Positions 1 to 8,296 of a DNA stretch of 64,000 nt are shown here, in pieces (positions within the stretch are counted from its first letter, which is position 1; every line of letters begins with the position of its first letter). Location of the stretch: assembly GCF_002117125.1 (NCBI RefSeq), contig NZ_CP019344.1, positions 1,488,001 through 1,552,000 on the forward strand, given 5' to 3'. The DNA is from Nonlabens spongiae (GTDB taxonomy: Bacteria > Bacteroidota > Bacteroidia > Flavobacteriales > Flavobacteriaceae). The notes under the pieces are model-generated. The model did not search any database and had not been told where the DNA came from. It was given only the letters and a program-made list of their open reading frames with translations. Position numbers and translations under genes: made by a program.

Positions 1-519
1 CTAAAATCTATGCTTCAAGGCAATGAATCTGAAGTGTTAATAGAGTATAATGAAAGTAATGCGAGATTCTCTTTTGATGATACTGCGGTAGTTTGCCGAC
101 TTATAGATGGGAAATACCCTAACTATGAGGCGGTAATCCCTAAGGAAAACCCTAACAAATTGGTCATATCCAGAACCCAGTTTCTAAACTCAGTAAGAAG
201 GGTAAGTATTTTCTCAAATAAAACAACTCATCAAATACGTCTAAGAATGGCGGGCGCAGAACTGAACATAAGCGCAGAGGATCTGGATTATAGCAATAAA
301 GCAGATGAAAGGCTAACCTGTGACTATCAAGGTGATGATATGCAAATAGGCTTCAATAGTCGCTTCCTTATTGAAATGCTGAATAACTTAAACTGCGATG
401 AAGTGTCTTTGGAGATGTCACTACCTAATCGTGCTGGAATACTTACGCCCATAGATGGATTAGATGAAGGAGAAAGAGTAACCATGCTAGTAATGCCTGT
501 AATGCTCAGCCAGTCATAG
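1..519 (+). CDS. dnaN: DNA polymerase III beta subunit (sliding clamp), 3' part
   Basis: This is the C-terminal part of the beta clamp, the ring that tethers the replicative polymerase to DNA. The frame is open from the first base of the window, so the true start lies upstream; about 172 codons of a protein usually near 370 residues are visible. Family signatures are LIDGKYPNYEAVIP, which begins the third clamp domain, GFNSRFL, and the C-terminal stretch PNRAGILTP followed by TMLVMPVML, the strand that binds clamp partners. The frame ends at TAG and is followed 21 bases later by a strong hairpin terminator. Identification is firm; only the 5' boundary is unknown. Confidence 0.97.
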   Translation, partial: LKSMLQGNESEVLIEYNESNARFSFDDTAVVCRLIDGKYPNYEAVIPKENPNKLVISRTQFLNSVRRVSIFSNKTTHQIRLRMAGAELNISAEDLDYSNKADERLTCDYQGDDMQIGFNSRFLIEMLNNLNCDEVSLEMSLPNRAGILTPIDGLDEGERVTMLVMPVMLSQS

Positions 520-540
520 TTTTAAGACCCAGAAACACAA

Positions 541-575
541 AACCCCCAAACCTTAATCAGTTTGGGGGTTTTTAT
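541..575 (+). terminator. Rho-independent terminator after dnaN
   Basis: An 11-bp perfect stem pairs 541-551 (AACCCCCAAAC) with 560-570 (GTTTGGGGGTT) around an 8-nt loop, followed by TTTTATTTA. It lies between the dnaN stop and the end of the convergent lipoprotein gene. The other strand has only a weak T tract (TTTTGTGTTT), so use in both directions is possible but less clear. Confidence 0.9.
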
Positions 576-594
576 TTATAATATGAATTGAAGC

Positions 595-1287
595 TTATTG
601 TTTCTCAGCTTCCTTTCTCGCATCCTCTCGCATTTCTTCTCCTGCAACTATTCCTATTTCCACTCTTCTATTTTCAGCTCGACCTTCTGGAGTTTCATTA
701 GTTGATCGAGGATCAGCCTCACCACTATAAGTCATTGTAATCCGATCCCTTGAAATATTGTGCGTTGCCAGATAATCAACTACACTCTGAGCTCGTCTTT
801 TGGATAAATCCATGTTATATTCAGCAGCACCTTGATCGTCAGTATGACCAGCTACCAAAACTTCTGTTCCTGGATATTTAGTCATAATGTTAGTAAGCTT
901 ATCTAACGTAGCTTTTGAGCTCGTATTCAAAGTTGCCTGATTAGTAGCAAAACGTACACCACTACCCTCATCAAAAGTCACCACAATACCTTCACCCACA
1001 CGTTCTACCTCAGCTCCCGGTAATTCCTGAGATATTTCTTGAGCCTGTTTATCCATTCTCCGACCTATAATATTACCAGCAACTCCTCCTACTACAGCTC
1101 CTATAACTGCACCTTCTGTCTGGTTGTCACCGTCACCTACATTGTTTCCTATGATTAAGCCCAGTATAGTTCCTCCAGCAGCACCTATTGCGGTACCTCG
1201 CTGTTGATTATTGCTGTTTTTAACAGCTCCACAAGACGCAATGAATATGGCTAACAGAGCTATGGTTATATATTTTAAATTTCTCAT
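595..1287 (-). CDS. OmpA-family outer membrane lipoprotein with glycine zipper
   Basis: Predicted lipoprotein of 230 residues that links the outer membrane to peptidoglycan, similar in plan to YiaD. A signal peptide with lipobox FIASC puts the acylated cysteine at residue 19. Residues of about 30-80 form a glycine-zipper region (GAAGGTILGLIIG, GAVIGAVVGGVAG). The OmpA C-terminal domain covers about 110-215, with the peptidoglycan-binding signature VAGHTDDQGAAEYN and the later LSKRRAQSV and GRAENRRVEI. It is separated by 3 nt from the lipoprotein gene upstream of it, so the two are probably co-transcribed. Family assignment is firm; the specific physiological role is not known. Confidence 0.92.
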   Translation of the reverse strand: MRNLKYITIALLAIFIASCGAVKNSNNQQRGTAIGAAGGTILGLIIGNNVGDGDNQTEGAVIGAVVGGVAGNIIGRRMDKQAQEISQELPGAEVERVGEGIVVTFDEGSGVRFATNQATLNTSSKATLDKLTNIMTKYPGTEVLVAGHTDDQGAAEYNMDLSKRRAQSVVDYLATHNISRDRITMTYSGEADPRSTNETPEGRAENRRVEIGIVAGEEMREDARKEAEKQ

Positions 1288-1290
1288 TTC

Positions 1291-1779
1291 TTATTGATTT
1301 AAAGTTGTTCTTATTAATTTCAATTCCATGTTTACGGGACCACCATCTATAGTCAAACGCTGTCCCAAAATAATCTGATTCTCACTAACTGATTTTATAT
1401 TCAATGTGTAGCCTAAATCATCTACTGAGTTATAATCTTCATCAGTAGGCTTAAGTTTGAAAGTTCTACTGGCTGAGTCGAGTACCCATATAAAATACCG
1501 TTTTCCCGTCTCACATGAATTACTTGTTATCTCGTAACTCCCCTTGTTATTATTTGAAACAAAGTTCCAATCACTAACTAGAAAACAATCTGTATCCGTA
1601 TCGTTGAATAGGGTAACGTTATATTTTCTGTAGCCATCAAAATCCACAGATGCAAGTGTCCAGTTGCCTTTAAACTCTTTTTTATCAATTTCACGGCCCG
1701 CAATGCTTACCGTGCTTTGTTTAGACCCACACGATATCAACAGCATGGACATGATAATAAATCCTAAAACTCGATTCAT
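1291..1779 (-). CDS. Lipocalin-like lipoprotein
   Basis: A 162-residue lipoprotein with signal peptide and lipobox LISC (cysteine 17). The GNWTLASVDFDGY segment, the spaced tryptophans, and the alternating-strand C-terminal part resemble the lipocalin-like domain proteins common in Flavobacteriaceae, which are thought to bind small hydrophobic ligands at the outer membrane. The ligand cannot be read from the sequence. It is first in a two-gene unit with the OmpA-family lipoprotein (gap 3 nt). No clear TAnnTTTG box is visible upstream. Confidence 0.7.
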   Translation of the reverse strand: MNRVLGFIIMSMLLISCGSKQSTVSIAGREIDKKEFKGNWTLASVDFDGYRKYNVTLFNDTDTDCFLVSDWNFVSNNNKGSYEITSNSCETGKRYFIWVLDSASRTFKLKPTDEDYNSVDDLGYTLNIKSVSENQIILGQRLTIDGGPVNMELKLIRTTLNQ

Positions 1780-1920
1780 AAAAATTTTTGAGGAAATGTA
1801 TAATTAATCGACAGTAGCGATAAACAAATTAACCATAATTAACGCAGTTTAGTTAATATGATGAAAAATCCCTTCATCATTAACGACGACCTTGTACTTC
1901 TAGCAGTATCTACGATTTTA

Positions 1921-1953
1921 AAACAAAAAAACCATAGCTCTCAAGCCATGGTT
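1921..1953 (-). terminator. Rho-independent terminator after the helicase gene
   Basis: Read on the minus strand, AACCATGGC (1953-1945) and GCTATGGTT (1938-1930) form a 9-bp stem with one mismatch around a 6-nt loop. It is followed by TTTTTTGTTTT (1929-1919). It lies about 60 nt beyond the stop of the SF2 helicase gene. Confidence 0.75.
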
Positions 1954-1977
1954 CTTTCTGTATCGTTTGTATCTGTC

Positions 1978-1993
1978 TCGCTTTCGCGAAAGC
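1978..1993. repeat. Palindromic 16-mer CGCTTTCGCGAAAGCG (intergenic)
   Basis: Perfect copy of the window-wide palindrome, extended by TCT and AGA flanks so that the whole 22-nt span 1976-1997 is self-complementary. It lies just beyond the stop of the helicase gene and before its terminator. Confidence 0.95.
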
Positions 1994-2012
1994 GAGATAA
2001 TTCACATCACCA

Positions 2013-3560
2013 TCAGGAATCTACACCCGCAAATTCTTGTTGAATCGCGAGACGCAACCTGCGATAGTAGTCTTCTTCTAACCACTCTCTGTAGTTGTTT
2101 GTATTATTGATAATACAGTAAGAATATCTCCTCACTCTATCTGAAATATCCTCTTTAAGCATTTTTGCTAGTATGCGAGCATCAAACACATCCTCGCTGT
2201 TCTCAACACACCACTGAACGTGTTGAGCGATGGATTCATCAAGAACTAATTTTGACTTTTTGCCCTCTTTAGTGATGCGATCATAAGCTCCCTTGATGTC
2301 AAACGTAAAATCCTTAGTATTTGGAAATTCTGCTCTGATCTTTTCTGGCATTTTGTAAACAAAGTTGCGCTCGATCTCCTCATCAGAAACTATGTTCTCC
2401 ACATAAAAATCTGGAGATCTGAAAACTTGTTGCCAGTCCACAGGTTCATTCCATAAACCGAAGCGAGCCACATTATTTCCTAAATCAATGATCTGGAACT
2501 TCTTTTTAGTATCTAAGATACGCGACCCTCTACCGATCATCTGGTAGTATAGTGTCAAAGACTTAGTCGCTCTATTCAAGATGATATTTTCAACTGATGG
2601 TTCATCAAAACCAGTGGTAAGAATACTTACAGAAGTCAATACGGCATCATCCTTTTTACGGAACCACCTTAAAATCTCCTTACGCTCTTCTTTAGTATTT
2701 GTATTGTCTAGATGTCTGATCTCGATCCCAGCTCTTCGGAAAGTATCTTCTACTTCCAGACTTGTACGTATACCATTATTAAAAATCAATGTCTTTTTAC
2801 CCTTGCACACCTCATTGTAAGCTTGAAGGAGGCGGTTTTGCATGGTGATGTCTGTGTAGACCTTTTCACTGGATTTAACCGTGTAATCTCCATTCATACC
2901 TATAGTCAGGCCGCTCAATCCTACATCATAAGTATGGGTAACAGCCTGAGCTAAAAATCCTTTCTCAACAAGACTAGAGATACTATCTCCCACGATCAGC
3001 TCCCTATAATTGTCCTTCATAGGCAGTTTGAAGTTAGAACTCAGTGGTGTTGCCGTTACTCCTAGCATAAAGCAGTGCTCAAAATATTTGAACAATTTTC
3101 TGAAACTGTTGTAATGCGCCTCATCCACAATGACAAGACCTATGTCTTCCAGGTCTAATTTATCATCCTGAATCCTATTATTAAGTGTCTCTACCATGGC
3201 GACAAAACACTCAAATTCATTCTGGTCATCAAGCTCCTTTACCTTAGAATTGATCACCTTGTTCTTTACATTAAATTGAGCAAGCATTTTTGAAGTTTGC
3301 TTGCACAACTCGATACGGTGAGTAAGGATTACAACCTTTTTATTTTTCTCCTTAAGATAACGTCTTACGATCTCACTAAAAATGACAGTTTTGCCTCCTC
3401 CAGTAGGTAACTGGTACAGCAAATTGTAGTCATCTGATTTATTGTTGATACGGTCAAAGATTTCCTTGAGATCTCGCTCTTGATAGTCATACAAGGTTTT
3501 GAACTCAGTGGGTTTTTCAGCAACTTTTTCAGGCAAAATTTTAATTTTTGGGATTTGCAA
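2013..3560 (-). CDS. SF2 DEAH-box helicase (RadD / type III restriction subunit-like)
   Basis: A 515-residue superfamily 2 DNA helicase or translocase. Motif I (Walker A) is QLPTGGGKT at about 50-58, motif Ia region VVILTHRIELCKQ, motif II DEAH at 146-149, motif III GVTATP at 167-172, and motif VI YQMIGRGSR near 340. Overall architecture, with a Q-type YQERDL just before motif I and a C-terminal tail of about 160 residues, resembles RadD/YejH-like and Res-subunit helicases. There is no methylase or specificity gene nearby, so a restriction role is not supported; repair is more plausible. The longest frame starts at TTG 3560, but a TTG at 3536 is an alternative because a promoter-like box overlaps the first start. 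Confidence 0.85.
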   Translation of the reverse strand: MQIPKIKILPEKVAEKPTEFKTLYDYQERDLKEIFDRINNKSDDYNLLYQLPTGGGKTVIFSEIVRRYLKEKNKKVVILTHRIELCKQTSKMLAQFNVKNKVINSKVKELDDQNEFECFVAMVETLNNRIQDDKLDLEDIGLVIVDEAHYNSFRKLFKYFEHCFMLGVTATPLSSNFKLPMKDNYRELIVGDSISSLVEKGFLAQAVTHTYDVGLSGLTIGMNGDYTVKSSEKVYTDITMQNRLLQAYNEVCKGKKTLIFNNGIRTSLEVEDTFRRAGIEIRHLDNTNTKEERKEILRWFRKKDDAVLTSVSILTTGFDEPSVENIILNRATKSLTLYYQMIGRGSRILDTKKKFQIIDLGNNVARFGLWNEPVDWQQVFRSPDFYVENIVSDEEIERNFVYKMPEKIRAEFPNTKDFTFDIKGAYDRITKEGKKSKLVLDESIAQHVQWCVENSEDVFDARILAKMLKEDISDRVRRYSYCIINNTNNYREWLEEDYYRRLRLAIQQEFAGVDS

Positions 3561-3565
3561 AAGTA
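3558..3565 (-). promoter_or_regulatory. Candidate Bacteroidetes -7 box TACTTTTG
   Basis: Matches TAnnTTTG on the minus strand and overlaps the first possible TTG start of the helicase gene. If it is used, the transcript starts inside the annotated 5' end and the next in-frame TTG, at 3536, would be the real start. No convincing -33 element was found. Confidence 0.35.
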
Positions 3566-3668
3566 CGTCCTTAAAAAGGTTCTAAAAAGAAATGAGCCGC
3601 TAAACATTTGAAAACGGCATTCCAATTATTATTATTCAGTTTTTAACAGTAGAACACTGATGAAATAT

Positions 3669-3676
3669 TAATTTTG
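3669..3676 (+). promoter_or_regulatory. Candidate -7 box TAATTTTG for the DedA-like gene
   Basis: Matches TAnnTTTG, 22 nt ahead of the TTG start at 3699. The expected -33 region is T-rich (TTTTAACAG) but lacks a clean TTTG. Confidence 0.45.
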
Positions 3677-3698
3677 CAAATCCGAGAAAAAAACAAAT

Positions 3699-4322
3699 TT
3701 GAGCGATCCTATCAAACATAGAAAAAAACCATGGTTCCAGCCGGAACGCGCCCATAAATACTATAAAATCACTGGGTTTTACAATTTTGTAGTGGACAGC
3801 ATTAAAAAATCCATGCCGCCCGTCATAATTGTAGTTGCGCTACTTGTTTTGTTTCATTTTTTTGTAATGCCTATAAATGAGGCTTTACAACTAGCTGTTG
3901 ATGAACTACCAGATGCTGGAGTCTTGGCATTCTTTTACCTTTCTGAAACTGCCCTAGGACTCATACCACCAGAACTTTTTATCGCATGGGCTGGAGAAAC
4001 AGCTACACCCATTCTCAATTTGAGTTTGATTGCTTTGTTCTCTTACTTAGGTGGATTTACTGCCTACTGGATAGGTCGTAGGGCGTTAAAAATCCCGAGC
4101 CTTCATAACTATCTTGAGGTAAAAATGGCTAAGCAACTCGTCATGGCTCGTAAATGGGGAGGTATTCTCATCGCTGTGGGAGCCATGCTACCCTTACCTT
4201 TTGCCATGGCCAGCCTCGTCGCTGGTATGCTCAAATATCCAGTTAAGAGCTGGGCAGTCGTAGGCCTTTTACGCTTCGTACGTTTTGCGATCTACGGCGC
4301 AGCTATTTTCTCAGTGGTGTGA
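3699..4322 (+). CDS. DedA/YqaA-like (VTT domain) membrane protein
   Basis: A 207-residue polytopic inner-membrane protein starting at TTG. Hydrophobic segments lie at about 40-60, 80-100, 108-130, 155-175 and 185-207. The segment GGFTAYWIGRRALKIP and the following GAMLPLPFAMASLVAGML resemble the conserved glycine- and proline-rich re-entrant region of the DedA/VTT family. Members of that family act as lipid transporters or scramblases and affect envelope integrity; substrate specificity is not deducible here. The divergent helicase gene lies upstream. A palindromic repeat follows the stop by 7 nt. Confidence 0.65.
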   Translation: MSDPIKHRKKPWFQPERAHKYYKITGFYNFVVDSIKKSMPPVIIVVALLVLFHFFVMPINEALQLAVDELPDAGVLAFFYLSETALGLIPPELFIAWAGETATPILNLSLIALFSYLGGFTAYWIGRRALKIPSLHNYLEVKMAKQLVMARKWGGILIAVGAMLPLPFAMASLVAGMLKYPVKSWAVVGLLRFVRFAIYGAAIFSVV

Positions 4323-4329
4323 TAGTTTC

Positions 4330-4345
4330 CGCTTTCGCGAAAGCG
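4330..4345. repeat. Palindromic 16-mer CGCTTTCGCGAAAGCG (intergenic)
   Basis: Perfect copy immediately downstream of the DedA-like gene stop codon. It is not followed by a T tract, so it is not a standard terminator. Confidence 0.95.
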
Positions 4346-4794
4346 AGACAGTTTTCACGAAATATATCTAAAAAACTTTTCTTCTTATACACTAAGGATT
4401 CTAGACTGAATTAAGCTCTAGGATAGTTTTAGCGTCGTTTAAATCTTACGGAATGGGGATAACTAAACTACACATTTAGAATATGTATCGTACTCAGAGA
4501 AAAACTCCTCAGTTATCGTATTACCACCTTCATAGTTGTGGAGCTTAAATTCATACTTCTAAAGACTCCTCTCGAGAAGTTTCAATTCTCGCATTTGAAT
4601 AAAGAATAATATAAATAATATGGGATCATGAAGTGCAATCAAGCTATCATCATCACTCTCGTTATGTAAATTTATTATCTCTGACTGTGAGGAACAATTA
4701 GACCTGTCTTCAACCAGCAAACTCTATTAGAAATCACTTGAGTTAAAACTTCCACTGAATAAGCAAATCTATGGTTCTTAGTTTTCATCAACAT

Positions 4795-4819
4795 AAATGC
4801 CCGCTAAAAGCGGGCATTT
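4795..4819 (-). terminator. Hairpin terminator after the OmpA-family gene
   Basis: An 11-bp perfect stem pairs 4795-4805 (AAATGCCCGCT) with 4809-4819 (AGCGGGCATTT) around a 3-nt loop, 29 nt beyond the stop at 4848. The minus-strand tail ATTTATGTTG is only moderately T-rich. Confidence 0.7.
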
Positions 4820-4847
4820 CATTAATTGTCTCTATAACTGGAAGAAC

Positions 4848-5732
4848 TTAGTTCTTCATTTGAGTTTCTTTCTTGGCATTCTCTTTAGCCTGCTCCATTC
4901 CTTTTTCCACCATATCAAAGAATTGGTCAAGTTTAGGTAACACGATAATTCTTGTACGTCTGTTCTTAGCGCGACCTTCTGCTGTATCGTTGCTCGCAAC
5001 AGGCATGTAATAAGATCTACCAGCTGCAGTCATTCTCGTAGGATCTACTTTGAACTCTTCTTGAAGGACTCTTGCAACAGCCGTTGCACGAGCTGTACTG
5101 AGCGCCCAGTTATCAGGAAATTTTGAAGACGAAATAGGCTGATTGTCAGTGTGACCCTCAATCAAAATATCAATCTCTGGCTTGTCATTAACTACTTTAG
5201 CCACTTTACCTAATACCGACTTAGCCTCTTGTTGTACATTATCACTTCCACTGCGGAATAACAACTTGTCGCTGATTGAGATGTAAACCACACCTTTCTC
5301 CACGTTTACACTTATGTCCTCGTCATTGAGATTACCCAAAGAACTTTTTAGGCTTGTTACAAGAGCTAGTGTAACACTATCCTTCTTGGTTATAGCGTCG
5401 TTCAAACTCTTGATTTGCATGTCTTTCTCACGCAGACTTTCTAAGGAACGCTCTAGGTTTTTACCTCCTTGTTTAGTCAATGTTATAAAGTCCTCTTGAG
5501 ACTCATATAAGGCATCCTTTTCTTTCTTGAGGTCATTAACTCTTTCTTCAAGCACATTTACACGTGCTTTTGCCACCTCAAGATCCTTCTCAGCTGCATT
5601 TAGCTTAACCGTTGCTGTATCCAGCATTTCTTGGGTTTGTTTTTGTTTTTCTTGAGCTGCTTCCAGCTCCTTTTTAGAGGCACAGGAAACCATAATTCCA
5701 GCTGCCATCAATCCTACAAATAACTTCTTCAT
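4848..5732 (-). CDS. OmpA-family lipoprotein with coiled-coil stalk
   Basis: The frame is open to 5798, but MKKLFVGLMAAGIMVSC at 5732 gives a classic lipoprotein signal with cysteine 17, so I place the start there, giving 294 residues. After the lipobox a long heptad-rich, charged coiled coil (about residues 20-110) precedes an OmpA C-terminal domain (about 150-270) with IEGHTDNQPI, LSTARATAVARVL and GRAKNRRTRI. The predicted role is a periplasmic peptidoglycan tether with an extended stalk. The glycosyltransferase gene ends just upstream (5804), so the two are likely co-transcribed. Confidence 0.9.
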   Translation of the reverse strand: MKKLFVGLMAAGIMVSCASKKELEAAQEKQKQTQEMLDTATVKLNAAEKDLEVAKARVNVLEERVNDLKKEKDALYESQEDFITLTKQGGKNLERSLESLREKDMQIKSLNDAITKKDSVTLALVTSLKSSLGNLNDEDISVNVEKGVVYISISDKLLFRSGSDNVQQEAKSVLGKVAKVVNDKPEIDILIEGHTDNQPISSSKFPDNWALSTARATAVARVLQEEFKVDPTRMTAAGRSYYMPVASNDTAEGRAKNRRTRIIVLPKLDQFFDMVEKGMEQAKENAKKETQMKN

Positions 5733-5803
5733 TGTGATGTTAGTTTTCATAAATTCAAAAATAAGAAACGGTAGTAGTCCACCCCATATTGTTAACATGC
5801 TTT

Positions 5804-6814
5804 TTAACTAGTGCCACTGGTTTTATGAAAAGTTCGTCGATTTAAGACAAAGTATTGATATATAATCGAAAAAACCCTCTGGTTATTTTGATAAATTATT
5901 TTAGAACGTGAATTTCTTTTAGGCCAGATAATACTCAGATTTGAGTAGAAGCTTATATGCGCTTTAATTACGGCTATGAAATGTGAACCATTACCCTCGA
6001 TTAAAAACTTTAGCGCCGCAACGCCATCCAGCACCATCCTCAAAAGTAGTATTGCCAGCATCAGGTTACTTTCATCGTTCTTGACTATATTATAAAGACT
6101 ATTTCTAAAGTTATAGAAGGTTTTTTTAGGGTTATGATTTTTGAGTGTGCCTCCTCCTAGATGCAATATTGAAGATTTGGGCTCGTATCCTACCCTATAC
6201 CCTATTTTTCTGACCCTCCAACAAAGGTCTATTTCTTCCTGATGAGCAAAATAATCTACATCAAAACCCCTTAACTCATCAAAGACTGTCTTCCTTATAA
6301 AAAAACAGGCCCCACTGGCCCAGTCTAAATCTATAGCATCATCGTACTGCCCTTGATCCTTCTCTAGCGTAGTAAAAATGCGCCCCCTACAATAGGGATA
6401 AGCAAGTCTATCCAAGAAACCACCCGCAGCGCCAGCATATTCAAAATACTCTGGTCTTTTGAGATCCAATAATTTAGGCTGCAATACAGCTAGTTTCAGT
6501 TCACCCTGAAATCTTTTAACGATGGGAGTAAGCCACTCTGGTGTTACCTCAACATCTGAATTCAATAAACAAACTACCTCATTTTTAACGTGCTTTAAAG
6601 CTTCATTATAACCGCCGGCATAACCTCGATTCTTATTCATGGCAATTATCTGTACTGTTGGATAATGATCTTGAATCCACTTTCTGGAAGAGTCTGTAGA
6701 AGCATTATCTGCAACATATATGTCATGACCAGAGCTACACTCGACCACGCTGGGTAAAAATCGGTTGAGCAAATCCACACCATTCCAGTTGAGTATAACT
6801 ATACCTATTTTCAT
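5804..6814 (-). CDS. Glycosyltransferase family 2 (rhamnosyltransferase-like)
   Basis: A 336-residue GT-A fold glycosyltransferase. It opens with IGIVILNWNG, has VADNASTD for nucleotide binding at about 34-41, GYAGGYNEAL near 64-73, and the metal-binding LLNSDVEVTPEW near 84-95. The acceptor-side motif DWASGACFFIR and the FAHQEEIDLCWR signature are typical of the rhamnosyltransferase-like GT2 subgroup. The C-terminal 80 residues include a hydrophobic membrane-associating segment. It overlaps the upstream nuclease-like gene by 4 nt. Donor and acceptor are unknown; it lies outside the large polysaccharide locus. Confidence 0.85.
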   Translation of the reverse strand: MKIGIVILNWNGVDLLNRFLPSVVECSSGHDIYVADNASTDSSRKWIQDHYPTVQIIAMNKNRGYAGGYNEALKHVKNEVVCLLNSDVEVTPEWLTPIVKRFQGELKLAVLQPKLLDLKRPEYFEYAGAAGGFLDRLAYPYCRGRIFTTLEKDQGQYDDAIDLDWASGACFFIRKTVFDELRGFDVDYFAHQEEIDLCWRVRKIGYRVGYEPKSSILHLGGGTLKNHNPKKTFYNFRNSLYNIVKNDESNLMLAILLLRMVLDGVAALKFLIEGNGSHFIAVIKAHISFYSNLSIIWPKRNSRSKIIYQNNQRVFSIIYQYFVLNRRTFHKTSGTS

Positions 6815-7257
6815 AATTGATAATCTGGCAGTTCCTCTATGAAATTGTAGGATTTATGTTCATAATCCATAATACAATAGTAATGAGATAAACCATTAGT
6901 GACCATAAGGTAATCTGCATCGAGAGCTAAATTATATCGAGCAATCTGATCAAATACGTTTTGATCAATTTTCACTTTGGGCGCTTTGCATTCCACCGCT
7001 AGAAAAATAGAACCATCTTTATTATATACGAGAATGTCATAGCGCTTTTTTGTTCCGGCAACGTTGAGCTCCTTTTCAATGTTCATAAGATTTTGAGGGG
7101 TACGCTTTCGCGAAAGCAACATAAAAACAACGTGCTGCCTCACCCATTCTTCGGGTGTCAAATGGACAAACTTTTTACGGATGGGGTCAAAGATCGACTG
7201 TCCTTTTTCCGTATTTTTGATCCTAAATGTGGCTGGTGGCAGTCGCAATGGTATCAT
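6811..7257 (-). CDS. Solitary HsdR N-terminal-like (PD-(D/E)XK) protein
   Basis: The frame opens at 7290, but the methionine at 7257 (MIPLRLPPATFRIK) gives the length usual for Flavobacteriaceae homologues, 148 residues. It resembles the type I restriction R-subunit N-terminal domain, with a nuclease-like core in RYDILVYNKDG...FLAVECKAPK, where D and ExK are the expected catalytic residues. No HsdM or HsdS genes, nor any helicase domain fused to it, are present. It lies divergent to holA with only about 31 nt between starts and overlaps the GT2 gene by 4 nt. A palindromic repeat sits in frame and encodes part of LLSRKRTP. A role in DNA processing is inferred, not shown. Confidence 0.7.
   Translation of the reverse strand: MIPLRLPPATFRIKNTEKGQSIFDPIRKKFVHLTPEEWVRQHVVFMLLSRKRTPQNLMNIEKELNVAGTKKRYDILVYNKDGSIFLAVECKAPKVKIDQNVFDQIARYNLALDADYLMVTNGLSHYYCIMDYEHKSYNFIEELPDYQL
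7104..7117. repeat. Palindromic core GCTTTCGCGAAAGC inside a gene
   Basis: A 14-nt perfect palindrome inside the HsdR N-terminal-like gene. It is translated as LSRKR in this frame, near residue 50 of the protein. Confidence 0.95.
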
Positions 7258-7288
7258 AGTACAATAATACAAAACCGCACTGCACTGC

Positions 7289-8296
7289 ATGGGCGATTAT
7301 CGACAGATTCTCACAGATCTCAAAAACAAAAAATATGCTCCGGTTTACTTTCTCTGTGGACAGGAGCCTTACTTCATCGATAAGATTTGTGACCACATAG
7401 AAAAAAACGCTCTCAATGAAGCCGAACAAGGCTTTAACCAGATGATTCTCTATGGTAAGGATACCACCATTGAAGAAATTTTAGAAAATGCTAAGCGTTT
7501 TCCCATGATGGCTGAGCACCAAGTAATAATTGTCAAAGAGGCACAGCATCTAGTAAAACAGTTACCAAAGCTGGAAAATTACCTCGAGCAGCCCCAAAAC
7601 ACTACAGTTCTAGTATTTGCCTATAAATATAAAGTGCCAGACGGACGGAGCAAGGTCACTAAATTGCTAAAGAAAAAAGCAGTCTATTTTGAATCAAAAC
7701 CACTTTATGAAAATAAGGTAGGGCCTTTTATAGGTGAGACGCTCAAGGAAAAAGGATTTCAAATAAGTCCAGAGGCTAACAGATTACTTGTGGATTATTT
7801 AGGTACTGATTTAGGTAAAATAAATAATGAGTTGTCTAAATTAACCCTTGTTCATGATTCTGCTCTTCCTATAACTCCTCAAGTAATAGAGGAAAACATA
7901 GGTATTTCCAAAGATTTCAACGTCTTTGAACTGCGCAAGGCTATAGGGATGCGTGACAATCTCAAAGTCCACCGTATAGCTAATTATTTTGCCGAAAACC
8001 CAAAGGAAAACCCGATTGTTTTAACTACAGCTCAATTATTTTCATTTTTTACCCAATTGCTTAAAGTACATGGGTTAAGAGACAGATCGCCCCAAGCGGT
8101 AGCAAGAGCAGCTGGAGTTAACCCTTATTTTGTTCAAGAGATACTTACAGCGGTAAAAAATTACCCTATGAAATATTGCAGTCGTGCCATTAAACTCATC
8201 AGAGAAACAGATGTGCAGTCTAAGGGTGTAGGGACCGTACAAGCTGATCAGGGCTACTTATTAAAAGAACTACTTGTAAATATTATGTCCAGATAA
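7289..8296 (+). CDS. holA: DNA polymerase III delta subunit
   Basis: A 335-residue clamp-loader subunit, which opens the beta clamp during loading. The N-terminal segment PVYFLCGQEPYFIDKI is the degenerate P-loop region of delta; the middle contains LVDYLGTDLGKINNELSKL and the downstream FELRKAIG segment seen in HolA. Length matches the family (about 330-350). It overlaps menA by one base (TAATG) and is probably translationally coupled to it. Its start is divergent from the HsdR N-terminal-like gene. Confidence 0.93.
   Translation: MGDYRQILTDLKNKKYAPVYFLCGQEPYFIDKICDHIEKNALNEAEQGFNQMILYGKDTTIEEILENAKRFPMMAEHQVIIVKEAQHLVKQLPKLENYLEQPQNTTVLVFAYKYKVPDGRSKVTKLLKKKAVYFESKPLYENKVGPFIGETLKEKGFQISPEANRLLVDYLGTDLGKINNELSKLTLVHDSALPITPQVIEENIGISKDFNVFELRKAIGMRDNLKVHRIANYFAENPKENPIVLTTAQLFSFFTQLLKVHGLRDRSPQAVARAAGVNPYFVQEILTAVKNYPMKYCSRAIKLIRETDVQSKGVGTVQADQGYLLKELLVNIMSR

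Larger units (their letters stand above)
4323..4847. other. 525-bp gene-free stretch
   Basis: No convincing gene. It contains one palindromic repeat at 4330-4345 and a terminator for the following minus-strand gene at 4795-4819. On the minus strand, 4723-4463 reads as one frame interrupted by a single TAG (4559-4561), with protein-like composition, which could be a decayed gene or chance. Confidence 0.5.

Noticed and set aside
1858-2043. 61-codon plus-strand frame rich in Ser/Lys/Arg
   Set aside because: It crosses a terminator hairpin and a palindromic repeat (which supplies LSRKRDN), and overlaps the end of the helicase gene; no homology signal or start context.
2013-3560. Helicase as part of a restriction or defence system with the HsdR N-terminal-like gene
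   Set aside because: The two genes are over 3 kb apart, with unrelated genes between and no methylase, specificity or toxin partner.
3365-3625. 86-codon minus-strand frame overlapping the 5' part of the helicase gene
   Set aside because: It is a shadow of the helicase frame with no protein-like motifs.
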